Source of the DNA: Thalassobacillus cyri
GTDB taxonomy: Bacteria > Bacillota > Bacilli > Bacillales > Halobacillaceae
DNA: 64,000 bases
Direction: 5' to 3'
Assembly: GCF_900107755.1 (NCBI RefSeq)
Contig: NZ_FNQR01000001.1
Span: 310,001 to 374,000, forward strand
Shown here: one piece after another, positions 16,886-25,801 of the stretch
Numbering within the stretch: position 1 is the stretch's first letter
Layout of the letters: every line of letters starts with the position of its first letter
Notes under the pieces: generated by a model
Databases searched by the model: none
What the model saw: only the letters and a program-made list of their open reading frames with translations
Told to the model about the DNA's origin: nothing
Position numbers and translations under genes: made by a program

Positions 16886-19800
16886 ATGGCTTTACCAGAA
16901 GATAAGAAGCTGGAAATTTTCAATGAGAGGCTTTTTCAATTATGGAAGAACGGTTATTTGAGTGAGCAAGCATATGAGGATGCCATAAAAGCGAACGAAT
17001 CCTATATCCACGACATGGAGCTGGCCGCAAATCAGCCGGAAGAAGCTAAAGCTGAACCGGTGCAGAAGACAGAGCCTGAGCCGGCCAAGCCAGTGAAACA
17101 GAAAAAGGTGAAATCGGCTGAAGAAATACGGGAACGGAACATCACCTGGTCGCTAATACTTGGGGTTTCGCTTTTACTCATCACCGGTCTGATTGTTGCG
17201 ACGAGCCAGTGGAATCAAATGGAGGCTGGCATGAAAGTGGCTTCGATCGCATTTATTTCCTTGTTTTTCTTCGGGTTAAGTTATTTCACCGGTCATTTTC
17301 TGAAAATCAGGAAGACTGCTTTTGCTTTTCTGACTCTGGGGAGTTTGCTGATTCCCATCGGGATTGTGGCCATCGGCTTTTTTGAACTGCTGGGCAGCTA
17401 TTTGTCCTTGTTTGGAGAAGGCAGGTACCTGCTTGGCTTGATAGGAACGCTTCTTCCATTGCCGTTATACATCAGGCACGCCTTCGTGCATCAATCCCGG
17501 TTATATGTATGGATTTCCCTAGTGTTTGCTTCGCTGTCTGTTGGGTTTACGCTAGGGGCGCTACCGCTGTCGGTTGATGCGTCTTATTTACTATTGATGC
17601 TCTATAACGCCGCACTGCTGATTGGGTATGTGCGTTTCAAAGAAGCTGAGACATGGACCCTTTTTATAAAAGAGTTACCACTATACGCTCAGCTGAACCT
17701 TGTGCTATCGACGTTGCTCATGCTGTTTTTCTTTGAAAGTGAAGTTTTTTATAGTTTCAATCTATTACTGACAGCGAGCATCTATATGGCGATGGTATTC
17801 GTCTATAAAACGAAAGCGTACCAGTTCGTCTTTTCGGTCATGATTGTCTATGCCATCTATCAGCTGGTCGAGCATTCACCATTGCACTCGGTCGATGTGA
17901 CGATTTATGCGCTTGCCGGTCTGCTTTACTTAGGTTTTGCCCACGCCTTCAAGGACAACGAACTTGTAGAAAAAGTGTTCCGTTATACGAGCGGGGTAGT
18001 TTCGCTGTGTGCTTTTATCTATATCAGCTATCAAGGCATTGCGCTAAAGGGAGAAGAAGGTTCAGTGATGCTGCTGGGGGCTTATTTGATTATCACCGCC
18101 AATTATCTTCTTTTGGCAAATGTGATGAACCATGTGGCATTCCGCTATTTGACGCCGATTTTCTATTTTATCAGCTTATGGAACCTTTGGGAGTTGATGC
18201 ATGTCGCTCCGTTATTCCTCTTTATGTTCATCGGAGCTTCCGCTGTGTTTGTTTATGTGGGATGGTGGACAAAAATCAGCTGGCTGCAGCCAGTACAGGA
18301 AAGCACCTTGTACACGTCGCTGCTAGTTTTAGCGGGATCGATCGGGTATGCCATCTACGACATGCTATTCGGATATGCTTCCTTCATGTTCCTCCTGGGC
18401 AGTCTGCTTGCTTATTTGGTGAAAAAGAAAACCGAGCGTGCTGATATCCGGGAAACAGCCATATGGAGCCAGCCTTCCGCTTCGATGGTCGCGGCAGTCA
18501 TGGTGTATGAACCGGTTGTCCGCTGGTTTCCATCCTATGAGACGGGGTTATCCTTTCCGTTTCATATCGCAGCGGCATCTGTCCTGCATTTGCTCGTATA
18601 TTTTGGCTGGAACAAAGGTGAAGAAAAAGAATTGGCAGCTGCGACTTTTTATATTTCCCAGGGTACTTATGTCTTGTCCATGCTCATGTTATGGAATCAT
18701 CCCCTGGTTGATGCTGCTTTTGTCAGGCCGCTGATTCTTTTGACCGGAGTTTTCATGATGTTTGGACTTGTGCAGTTTTCTAAACAGTCCTATTTATGGG
18801 GGGCAGTAGCCATAGTCACCCTTGCGTTTTACGTATCTCTATTAGAAACTTTTTCAATCGAGTCATTCGATGCTTTCCTTATCTATATAATGTATGCTCC
18901 CGTGCTGTTGATCGCGATTGGGGAGGCAGGACAGAAAGGGTGGGTGGAGAGCAAGTCGTATTTTTATGGGCTGGGACATATCATACAGCCATTGCTCATT
19001 GTTCTGTTTCTATTGGATCAAATCGGAAGAACGAGTGTCCATCCCTTGTTACTGCTCCTTCCGCTGGGGGTATATGTCTATAGCTCATTACAGGCGAAGC
19101 GGGAGTGGGAATTGAAACTGATGCTTTTCGCGGCGCTTACGACGAAGTTTCTGATCGTATTGACCGTGCCTCATTATTATGACTGGTGGTCAACCGTACC
19201 GTATGTCTACGCCTTTTTGATTGCAAGCATTCTGATGACTGGTATGTGGATGCTCGTGTCAGAAACCTGGAAAGAAAGAATCGAATGGTACTGGATTCCT
19301 TTTTCGATATTGGGATTATTCCTTTTTACCAGTCGCTCAGAGGCATGGGGCGGGTTAGAATGGCTGGTCGCAATTGGCTATGCTATTCTTATCCTCTTCT
19401 TCTTACACCGGAGAGGGTGGACACTTGTACGATTTGCACCATTATTATTGACGATTGTTTTGTGGGAAAATGTCACCATTGGCTGGAACCTGCCTGGCAT
19501 TGTGGCCGTCATGGCCGGTTGTATCGGGATTCTACTAACTGCAGGCCGGTTTTTCCATGACTATTTGATTGGTCCGAATTATGAGGTGGATGCGTATTCG
19601 TGGACAGCACTCGTGTATATCGCTTATTTGAATGTCATGACGATGAGCGATGAAAATGTCTGGATACGTATCATTCCTGTCCTCCTTTTGGGCGTGTGGT
19701 TCCTCCTCCTCGCTAAAAAGTGGACGGAATACCTGCTCGAAAAAGGGTTTGTTACGGCTGGGATCCTAAGCCTTTATACCAGCTATATCCTTGTATTCGT

Positions 19801-20275
19801 TGATTATCATTGGTGGATCCCGGACCTGGTGGAAGCAGAACTTCACATGCTGCCTATCCTTGGGATCTTGTACTTCCTTAGAATACGGACTTGGAAATCG
19901 TTCGCGACGATGATGAATCGAATCCAGTTCGCTGTTGTTCTAGTCGTTGCTGCTTATTTGGTCGTCGATGCGATACAAAGTCACACCATTTGGGATGCCT
20001 GGATCATCGGAGGACTTTCGCTCACTTCCATGATCGCCGGCATGCAGTGGCGAATCAAATCCTACTTTTTTGTCGGCATGGGCGTGTTGATGTTCAATGT
20101 CATTTACCAGACAAAACCATACTGGGGCAATGCGCCGTGGTGGGTGTACTTACTGGTTGCCGGTCTGCTTCTTATCGGCATCGCCAGTTACAATGAATGG
20201 AAGAAACAGCAATCGGATTCGCAAGTGGAACGAAAACTGAAGCGTCTATGGGTTGCTTTGAAAAAGTGGAATTAA
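16886..20275 (+). CDS. Very large polytopic membrane protein (1129 aa)
   Basis: Residues 1-85 are soluble and charged (LPEDKKLEIFNERLFQLWKN, then a Pro/Glu/Lys-rich linker). From residue 90 to the end the protein is almost continuously hydrophobic, with roughly thirty predicted membrane segments joined by very short loops and rich in Trp and Tyr. No catalytic motif, nucleotide-binding site or transporter signature is visible. The N-terminus resembles the short soluble leader of DUF2157/DUF2339-type membrane proteins, which is a weak analogy. AGGGGGAGGAGT precedes the ATG. Function unknown. Confidence 0.8.
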   Translation: MALPEDKKLEIFNERLFQLWKNGYLSEQAYEDAIKANESYIHDMELAANQPEEAKAEPVQKTEPEPAKPVKQKKVKSAEEIRERNITWSLILGVSLLLITGLIVATSQWNQMEAGMKVASIAFISLFFFGLSYFTGHFLKIRKTAFAFLTLGSLLIPIGIVAIGFFELLGSYLSLFGEGRYLLGLIGTLLPLPLYIRHAFVHQSRLYVWISLVFASLSVGFTLGALPLSVDASYLLLMLYNAALLIGYVRFKEAETWTLFIKELPLYAQLNLVLSTLLMLFFFESEVFYSFNLLLTASIYMAMVFVYKTKAYQFVFSVMIVYAIYQLVEHSPLHSVDVTIYALAGLLYLGFAHAFKDNELVEKVFRYTSGVVSLCAFIYISYQGIALKGEEGSVMLLGAYLIITANYLLLANVMNHVAFRYLTPIFYFISLWNLWELMHVAPLFLFMFIGASAVFVYVGWWTKISWLQPVQESTLYTSLLVLAGSIGYAIYDMLFGYASFMFLLGSLLAYLVKKKTERADIRETAIWSQPSASMVAAVMVYEPVVRWFPSYETGLSFPFHIAAASVLHLLVYFGWNKGEEKELAAATFYISQGTYVLSMLMLWNHPLVDAAFVRPLILLTGVFMMFGLVQFSKQSYLWGAVAIVTLAFYVSLLETFSIESFDAFLIYIMYAPVLLIAIGEAGQKGWVESKSYFYGLGHIIQPLLIVLFLLDQIGRTSVHPLLLLLPLGVYVYSSLQAKREWELKLMLFAALTTKFLIVLTVPHYYDWWSTVPYVYAFLIASILMTGMWMLVSETWKERIEWYWIPFSILGLFLFTSRSEAWGGLEWLVAIGYAILILFFLHRRGWTLVRFAPLLLTIVLWENVTIGWNLPGIVAVMAGCIGILLTAGRFFHDYLIGPNYEVDAYSWTALVYIAYLNVMTMSDENVWIRIIPVLLLGVWFLLLAKKWTEYLLEKGFVTAGILSLYTSYILVFVDYHWWIPDLVEAELHMLPILGILYFLRIRTWKSFATMMNRIQFAVVLVVAAYLVVDAIQSHTIWDAWIIGGLSLTSMIAGMQWRIKSYFFVGMGVLMFNVIYQTKPYWGNAPWWVYLLVAGLLLIGIASYNEWKKQQSDSQVERKLKRLWVALKKWN

Positions 20276-20294
20276 ACTTATTTGGAGGTACGAC

Positions 20295-21078
20295 ATGACA
20301 GATTTAAACGATTTGTTTCGTGGGAGAGTCGGGTTGTCTGGAGCCGAAGCGATTACCATGGATTCTCTCAATGAATTGCTTGAGAAAAACAGCACGGACC
20401 TTTCCATTTGAAAATTCCCGTGTTTTGAATAATACAACCCGACCGCTTACAAAGGATAATCTCATAAAAAAGTTACTCATCGAAAAAGAAGGCGGGCTAT
20501 GTTACGAGCTCAATCCGCTGCTTTACTTTTTTCTCCTGGAAAATGGCTTTGATGCCAGAATGGTTCGTGGAGAAGTGTTCGTAGAAGCGAAACAGGATTG
20601 GACGAATCTCGGAAGAACACACGTCGCGATTATCCTTCAACATAAAGGCCAATCCTGGCTGGTGGATACTGGGTTTGGCGGCAACTTACCGCTTCGCCCC
20701 GTACCGCTTACAGGTGAAACCGTGAACACCGGCAATGGAGAGTTCCGGGTGAAACAGTCGGACAGTAAGTATGGGAATTATCGCTTGGAAATGAAGCTTA
20801 GAAACAAACAGAGCGAATGGCATATCGGGTATGCCTTCGATACCAACCGTCAGGTGAACAAGGTGTCGGAATTAGACGAAGTGCAGGATATCATCAAGCA
20901 TCACGACCAGTCCCCATTCAATAAAAATCCATTGGCCGTACAGCTTACCGACGATGGCAGCAAAACCTTGACTGATTCCTCTTATACGGAGTGGAATCGC
21001 GGAAAGAAATATAAGAGGGACATTGACAAAACAGCGTTCCAATTGCTTGCAAGAGAACAATTTGGGATTGAATTTTAA
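20295..21078 (+). pseudogene. Arylamine N-acetyltransferase, frameshifted
   Basis: NAT enzymes acetylate arylamines and hydrazines from acetyl-CoA. Translation from ATG 20295 (TTTGGAGGTACGAC upstream) gives MTDLNDLFRGRVGLSG and runs to LNELLEKN, then a stop at 20409. Removing one A from the A5 run at 20385-20389 continues as TARTFPFENSRVLNNTTRPL. The catalytic triad is present in the downstream frame: Cys in EKEGGLCYELNP, His in GRTHVAII and Asp in WLVDTGFGGN. The repaired protein would be about 260 aa, normal for the family. The defect may be a sequencing error. Confidence 0.82.
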
Positions 21079-21159
21079 TGGGTTGTTAGCAGAAGTTGAA
21101 ACGATTTTCATAGCCTGGCTATGGCTGCGTATGAAAAAAGAAATATGAGCAAAAGCTAG

Positions 21160-21195
21160 AACCGCTTGGCAGGAATAAGCTGTCCAAGCGGTTTT
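21160..21195 (+). terminator. Intrinsic terminator after the NAT gene
   Basis: AACCGCTTGG pairs with CCAAGCGGTT followed by TTG, about 80 bp after the stop codon. Confidence 0.75.
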
Positions 21196-21317
21196 GTATC
21201 TGCAAGGGGGGTTACTTGGTAGTTGCCATCGGGTTCATCGTGATTAGCTTGTAATAGTTCTATGAAACCTTTATCTAATCGTAGGTAAAGGTTTTAATTT
21301 TTCAAAAAAATTACTTG

Positions 21318-21347
21318 TTGACATTGATAATCATTTTCATTTAAAAT
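21318..21347 (+). promoter_or_regulatory. Promoter overlapped by a Fur-like box
   Basis: TTGACA (21318-21323) and TAAAAT (21342-21347) are separated by 18 bp. The spacer holds TGATAATCATTTTCA (21325-21339), a 7-1-7 Fur half-match. Iron-bound Fur would therefore block the promoter. Confidence 0.7.
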
Positions 21348-21355
21348 AACCCTAA

Positions 21356-21374
21356 GATAATGATAATCATTATC
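21356..21374 (+). promoter_or_regulatory. Perfect 19-bp Fur box
   Basis: GATAATGATAATCATTATC matches the classical Fur consensus at every position. It lies between the promoter and the IDEAL-domain gene. Confidence 0.9.
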
Positions 21375-21414
21375 AATTATTATAATTCATCGAACAAAAG
21401 GAGTCACGATACTA

Positions 21415-21809
21415 TGAAAGATAGTTTATATGTGATGAAACCATTTAGATACGAAAAAGGCAACAAGAATTGTTCCTGTCATCAAACCGTCCGATTCACG
21501 AAAGGTGATCAAATAAACTTCATTAGTCCGCCGTTTTTTGTCGATCATCTTGGCTGGTACATAAGGATACAAAAGAATGATGGGGAACCTTTGTCGGTGT
21601 CGACTGATTTCATAGAAACACTGTTTACCAAGCAAGCGGTTTGCACGGAGCTGGACCTCATGCTAGCTATTAATTATCAGCAATTTAAAATCAACCAGGC
21701 GCTTGATGAGCGAAATGAAGAACGATTCCTGGTTCATTCCAAGGCAATAGAGGATTTGAAAAGTCAATGTAGGGTGAAAGTGGGTGAGGACTTATCGCAG
21801 ATATTTTGA
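21415..21809 (+). CDS. IDEAL-domain protein, YkuO-like
   Basis: 131 aa from the ATG at 21415 (AAAAGGAGTCACGATACT upstream). The N-terminal half is a small beta-rich region with Cys pairs (NKNCSCHQTVRF). The C-terminal 45 residues fit the IDEAL domain, a short helical module of Firmicutes (ELDLMLAINYQQFKINQALD, then ERNEERF). In Bacillus subtilis the Fur-regulated ykuNOP operon pairs a protein of unknown role, YkuO, with flavodoxins; the same pairing and the Fur box here point to a low-iron role. The stop overlaps the flavodoxin start. Confidence 0.75.
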
Positions 21810-22249
21810 TAGGCTTTGCCAGCATGTCTGGAAATACAGAAGAGATTGCCGACCTCATTTACAGCTATTTAGAAACAGACCATAATGTAGAGGTGAAGGA
21901 AATCGAAGACATCGACCCAGCCTCTTTGCTGGAGTATGATTGTGTACTTCTTGGTTCCTATACCTGGAATGACGGAGATCTTCCTTATGAAGTGGAAGAC
22001 TTCTATGAGGAATTAGAAGATATTGAACTGTCGGGTATAGTTGCAGCAGTGTTTGGGTCCGGTGACTCGATCTATCCCCAGTTTTGTGAGGCTGTCCATT
22101 TGCTTGAGAATCAGTTGAAAGCTTCGGGAGCGTATATCATTGTAGAAGGTCTGAAGGTTGAGATGACGCCAGATACAGAGGAAGACTTAAGAAATTGTAA
22201 GGCTTTTTCGGAAGCGGTGCTTGGTTATTTAAGTGAAGTGAAAGTGTAG
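21806..22249 (+). CDS. Short-chain flavodoxin, YkuN/YkuP type
   Basis: FMN protein that replaces ferredoxin as electron carrier when iron is scarce. FMN phosphate loop SMSGNTEEIADLI, first aromatic loop LGSYTWNDGDLPYE and FGSGDSIYPQFC are all present in about 148 aa. The start is awkward: the only standard codon is TTG at 21806, overlapping the previous stop (TTGA), which leaves strand one short (MIGFASMSGN, where relatives have about four more residues). Translation may be coupled, or begin at a rarer codon such as ATT 21803. Function in low iron follows from the Fur box upstream. Confidence 0.85.
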   Translation: MIGFASMSGNTEEIADLIYSYLETDHNVEVKEIEDIDPASLLEYDCVLLGSYTWNDGDLPYEVEDFYEELEDIELSGIVAAVFGSGDSIYPQFCEAVHLLENQLKASGAYIIVEGLKVEMTPDTEEDLRNCKAFSEAVLGYLSEVKV

Positions 22250-22340
22250 ATCTATATCTGCCAGCATCTAAAGAGTCTTAGGAACACTGTTTCTTAACTG
22301 ACGGAGCATAATGGTGAATCAGTAAAAGGAGAGGGAAGGT

Positions 22341-22559
22341 ATGAACACAAATCCAAGAAGTAGAAAAAGTATGACCTGGGGTTTAGTAACGATGTTCTTA
22401 ATAGCACCACTTTTCTCCTGGATATTAGGTGTATTAGGCGGAAGTATGGCTCCAAGTGAATATGCAGCCGAAGGATTAATGATGTTACTATTCCCGATCA
22501 TTTTTATTATCGGAAGTGTTATTTTTATGAAAGGGTTCAATGAACCGAAACAAATGTAA
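22341..22559 (+). CDS. Small two-helix membrane protein (72 aa)
   Basis: AAAGGAGAGGGAAGGT precedes the ATG. Two hydrophobic segments, at about residues 12-32 and 46-64, with a short glycine-rich loop (LGGSMAPSEY). No family is recognised. It is followed by a terminator at 22664. Confidence 0.6.
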   Translation: MNTNPRSRKSMTWGLVTMFLIAPLFSWILGVLGGSMAPSEYAAEGLMMLLFPIIFIIGSVIFMKGFNEPKQM

Positions 22560-22663
22560 TACTTTGAGCTTATCTTTAAAAGACGCTGAACCTGTCAGAA
22601 AAGACTTTTTTACTGTGGTTTACCAAATTTGCTTAGTTACACTTTTTACATTAATTACTCTTA

Positions 22664-22694
22664 GAAGCACCTTTCATTCGGAAGGTGCTTTTTT
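22664..22694 (+). terminator. Intrinsic terminator
   Basis: GAAGCACCTT pairs with GAAGGTGCTT and is followed by T6. Confidence 0.85.
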
Positions 22695-22752
22695 GATAGA
22701 GCGATTGCGCAAGAAATCCCAATCCTTTTATTGAATAATCCAGGTCATACGT

Positions 22753-22785
22753 ACATGAATGATATATTGCATATTTCATTCATGT
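22753..22785 (+). promoter_or_regulatory. Probable GntR operator upstream of its own gene
   Basis: ACATGAATGA and TCATTCATGT are perfect 10-bp arms around a 13-bp core. Within it, GATATATTGCATATT (22761-22775) recurs exactly upstream of brnQ at 25060-25074. Confidence 0.6.
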
Positions 22786-22840
22786 GCGTTTTACTGTATA
22801 CTTTTTCATACCAAATGTATATCTAGAAAGGCGGAATCCG

Positions 22841-23491
22841 ATGCCTATACCTGCAAACCATTCGAAACCTATTCGCCAGTCAGCCAAGGAAAAGGCGTTT
22901 AATCAGATTCAGGAGTGGATTATTGATGGAACATTGCGACCTGGCGAAAAACTGAATGATACCGAACTGGCTCATGCATTAGGAAGCAGCAGGACACCTG
23001 TCCGCGAATCATTACAGCTTCTGGAGGTGCAAGGGTTTGTCAAAATGTATCCAGGTAAGAGTACAGAAGTCACCGAAATTGAACGTGAAGCTATTAATGA
23101 TCTCCTCCCGCCATTGGCAGCCTTGCAATCTTTATCCGCCGAACTGGCTATTGACCATGTGACAGCGGATCAGCTGAAGGAGCTTGAAAACATCAATGAA
23201 CGTTTTGCAACATTAATTTGTTCCAATCATGCCTATGATGCATTAAAAGTCGATGAACAATTTCACCAGGTGATTATTGATATTACGAAAAACACGTATA
23301 TCAAAAGCATTGTAGAATCCTTGCAGGCGCATGTTCGGAGGCATTTTTTTCATAATTCTATTATCTTAGCTGAAAGGTCGATCGAAGAACACAAAGCCAT
23401 TATTATCGCCATGAGACATGGTGACAAGGCTAAAGCAGCAGCCATTATGAAAGATAACTGGCTCCGTACACTAGAAGATTTTAAACAATAG
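22841..23491 (+). CDS. GntR-family transcriptional regulator (FadR/FCD subfamily)
   Basis: About 216 aa from ATG 22841, which follows AAAGGCGGAATCCG; the longer frame from 22784 runs back into the operator and is not used. The winged helix spans residues 12-75 (FNQIQEWIIDGTLRPGEKL, SSRTPVRESLQLLE), followed by an all-helical ligand-binding domain with conserved D/H residues (VDEQFHQVIIDITKN, IEEHKAIIIAMRHGD). It is convergent with brnQ. A 15-bp sequence shared by both promoters suggests that it controls itself and the branched-chain amino acid carrier. The ligand is unknown. Confidence 0.85.
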   Translation: MPIPANHSKPIRQSAKEKAFNQIQEWIIDGTLRPGEKLNDTELAHALGSSRTPVRESLQLLEVQGFVKMYPGKSTEVTEIEREAINDLLPPLAALQSLSAELAIDHVTADQLKELENINERFATLICSNHAYDALKVDEQFHQVIIDITKNTYIKSIVESLQAHVRRHFFHNSIILAERSIEEHKAIIIAMRHGDKAKAAAIMKDNWLRTLEDFKQ

Positions 23492-23503
23492 ACAAAAGAA
23501 TAA

Positions 23504-23562
23504 AAGCGCAAGCGCCTTGCTCACCCCCGATATCCTCGAGGGGGTAAGCGCTGGAGCTAGAG
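23504..23562. repeat. AAGCGC...GGAGCTAGA dispersed-type hairpin
   Basis: CTCACCCCC pairs roughly with GGGGGTAAG inside AAGCGCAAGCGCC...AAGCGCTGGAGCTAGA. The layout resembles short intergenic repeats common in Bacillaceae genomes. Only one copy is in this window. Confidence 0.45.
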
Positions 23563-23622
23563 TTGACCTACCACCTAAAGTTATCCATAAAAAGAAAATT
23601 TTATAATTTATAGACATAACGA

Positions 23623-23658
23623 AAAGCCGGCCCCTCAAGGAATGAGGAGGCCGGCTTT
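23623..23658. terminator. Bidirectional terminator between gntR and brnQ
   Basis: AAAGCCGGCCCCTC pairs with GAGGAGGCCGGCTTT. It lies 7 bp from the brnQ stop codon. Confidence 0.85.
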
Positions 23659-23664
23659 ATAAAT

Positions 23665-25023
23665 TCATGAAGCATGAACTGTAGCTTTTCTTTGAATACG
23701 GCTGATGATCCCGGTGACTGTAATGACGACAATAGCCGGCAGGAGCCATCCAAGCCCTTGATTGTAAAGGGGCAAGGTTTGTTCATAAAATCCTACAATA
23801 GGCTGCATCCAGCTGAAGTACTCGATTCCTATTGATTCACAGAGCGACTTGAGACCATCAAAGATGCTGATTAAAAACGTTACAGCGATAGTTGAACTAT
23901 AGACGATTGTTGCATGATTAAATAATGGAGACAAAAATGTCAAAAGTATCAGGACAATCGCTAGTGGATATAAGAACATCAAGACCGGCACAGAGTAAGT
24001 AATGATGTTTGCCAATCCAAAGTTCGCAATCACAAAGGTGATCGTGGCAAAGAAGACAACAAGTGTCTTATAACTAATCTTCGGAAACAACGTATGAAAG
24101 TATTCCGCATTGGCTACCGTTAATCCGATCGCAGTTGTCAAGCATGCCAACGTAATGGCAATCGCAAGCAGTACAGAACCAAGTGTGCCGAAATAATGGG
24201 AGGCACCATTACTTAAAATCGGTCCGCCGGTTTCAAAGATTCCATAAGCCTGTGTGCTTGTCGCGCCTAAATATGCTATCCCGACATAAATCGCACCTAG
24301 CAGCAATATGGCAATACTGCCCGCCTTGACGGTTGCTTTAAGAATATCGGTATTGGATGTGACACCCATTGCCCGGATCGCGTTAATTACGATAATCCCA
24401 AAAACCAATGATGCCAGTGCGTCCATTGTGTTATATCCTTCGAGGAAACCAGTAATAAAGGCTCCATTTGTATAAGCTTCCTGGGGAGCTTCCATCGCTC
24501 CCATCGGATTGGTGATTACCGCAACAAGTAGAACGGCAATCAGGACAACTAGCCCAGGTGCCAAAAACTTTCCAACATTGTCAACAAGCTTGGCTGGTTT
24601 TAATGAAAACAATAGAACCACAGCGAAAAAGAGTAAGGTGAAAATAAATAACCCCATTTGTTGCGAAGACTCATTAATAAAAGGTGCTATCCCAACATCA
24701 AACGCAACTGTCCCTGTACGGGGAGATGCGAAAAATGGTCCGATTGTCAAATAAAGCAGTGACGTGAAAAACACGGCATAAACCGGGTGTACCCGGCTTG
24801 AAAGCTCCTGCAGGTTACGGCTTCCTGAAAAACTCATCGCGATAATTCCAAGCAGCGGGAGTCCCACTCCAGTAATTAAAAATCCAATGATGGACGGCCA
24901 GAGATTTGTTCCGGCATTTTGACCCAGCTGTGCCGGAAATATTAGATTTCCAGCTCCGAAAAATAGTGCAAATAACATGACGCCAATAGATGCGTAAGAC
25001 GAAAAAGACAATTTTCCTTTCAT
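23665..25023 (-). CDS. brnQ: Branched-chain amino acid:cation symporter BrnQ
   Basis: Twelve-helix carrier (452 aa, full length) that imports leucine, isoleucine and valine with Na+ or H+. The family opening VMLFALFFGAGNLIFPAQLG (about residues 15-34) and the conserved stretch GFLEGYNTMDALASLVFGII are present. AGGAGGAAGCCCTC precedes the ATG. The site shared with the gntR promoter lies 37 bp upstream of the start. It is transcribed alone with a strong terminator. Confidence 0.92.
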   Translation of the reverse strand: MKGKLSFSSYASIGVMLFALFFGAGNLIFPAQLGQNAGTNLWPSIIGFLITGVGLPLLGIIAMSFSGSRNLQELSSRVHPVYAVFFTSLLYLTIGPFFASPRTGTVAFDVGIAPFINESSQQMGLFIFTLLFFAVVLLFSLKPAKLVDNVGKFLAPGLVVLIAVLLVAVITNPMGAMEAPQEAYTNGAFITGFLEGYNTMDALASLVFGIIVINAIRAMGVTSNTDILKATVKAGSIAILLLGAIYVGIAYLGATSTQAYGIFETGGPILSNGASHYFGTLGSVLLAIAITLACLTTAIGLTVANAEYFHTLFPKISYKTLVVFFATITFVIANFGLANIITYSVPVLMFLYPLAIVLILLTFLSPLFNHATIVYSSTIAVTFLISIFDGLKSLCESIGIEYFSWMQPIVGFYEQTLPLYNQGLGWLLPAIVVITVTGIISRIQRKATVHAS

Positions 25024-25059
25024 GAGGGCTTCCTCCTATGCTCGTATAAAATTATATGC

Positions 25060-25074
25060 AATATGCAATATATC
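25060..25074 (-). promoter_or_regulatory. Probable GntR site in the brnQ promoter
   Basis: On the minus strand this reads GATATATTGCATATT, identical over 15 bases to the core of the inverted repeat in front of the GntR gene, and is followed by a second GCATAT. Confidence 0.55.
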
Positions 25075-25300
25075 AATACGATTCATCATACTCCCTCCAA
25101 ATGAAAAATACAATATATTTCAGAAAATTATCATATGTAAATAAATTCATATATACCCTTCCATTTTTGCATCTTAAAATGCAGTACAGGAACCTCATGT
25201 TTTTGTGATCACAAAGAATCTTTAAAACTGTCCAAAATTAAAGAACCAGGCGATCGTTATTCACCTGGTTCTTTAAAAGGTATCGTTTTTTTATTCAAAA

Positions 25301-25621
25301 TCAGGTATCCTTACTGGTTATCCAATCTTGAGACCATTTTTCCAATTCTTTCATCAGAGGCTGTAATGCTAACCCTTTTTCGGTTAATGAATATTCAATT
25401 CGAATAGGGGTTTCAGGATATACTTCGCGTTTTACAATTCCCTCGTCCTCTAAATGTTTTAATCTATCCGATAAGAGCCTTCCACTGATTCCAATAGATG
25501 ATTCAATGGTACAAAAACGTTGGGGACCTGAAAGCAGTTGGTATATAACCAGACCTGTCCAACGTTTACTTAAAATACTCATTGCTTTTTCAAATTTAGG
25601 ACAGAGTTGAGATGTATTCAT
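25301..25621 (-). CDS. HxlR-family repressor, YodB/CatR-like
   Basis: Winged-helix dimeric regulator (106 aa) of the DUF24/HxlR family. In B. subtilis YodB and CatR sense quinones and diamide through a conserved Cys near position 7 and release quinone-detoxification genes. Here the N-terminus reads MNTSQLCPKFEKAMSIL with Cys at residue 7. RWTGLVIYQLLSGPQRF, ISGRLLSDRLKHLE and YPETPIRIEYSLTEKG are all family hallmarks. It is divergent from a DoxX/WrbA/catechol dioxygenase cluster, whose promoter carries a palindrome at 25726-25742. Confidence 0.88.
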   Translation of the reverse strand: MNTSQLCPKFEKAMSILSKRWTGLVIYQLLSGPQRFCTIESSIGISGRLLSDRLKHLEDEGIVKREVYPETPIRIEYSLTEKGLALQPLMKELEKWSQDWITSKDT

Positions 25622-25697
25622 ACTTTATCACTCCTCTTTTTCTATTTTACCACACAAATACAAATCGTAATAAGTTTACTTAATGTAACTTAGCTCA

Positions 25698-25742
25698 TTG
25701 ACATAAGTTAATTATTTATATATACTTACTTACGAAAAGTAA
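25698..25742 (+). promoter_or_regulatory. catDE-like promoter with overlapping operator
   Basis: TTGACA (25698-25703) and TATACT (25721-25726) are separated by exactly 17 bp. TTACTT-N5-AAGTAA (25726-25742) starts at the last base of the -10 box and covers the start point, an ideal place for the HxlR repressor encoded just to the left. Confidence 0.75.
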
Positions 25743-25801
25743 CTAAAGTAAAAATATAAAATTTTGGCTTTAGTTAAAACTAGACAAAGGAGTGGTTTTG
25801 A

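Noticed and set aside
17890-19560. Several open frames of 60-150 codons inside the giant membrane-protein gene
   Set aside because: They are out-of-frame shadows of one continuous 1129-codon gene without starts of their own.
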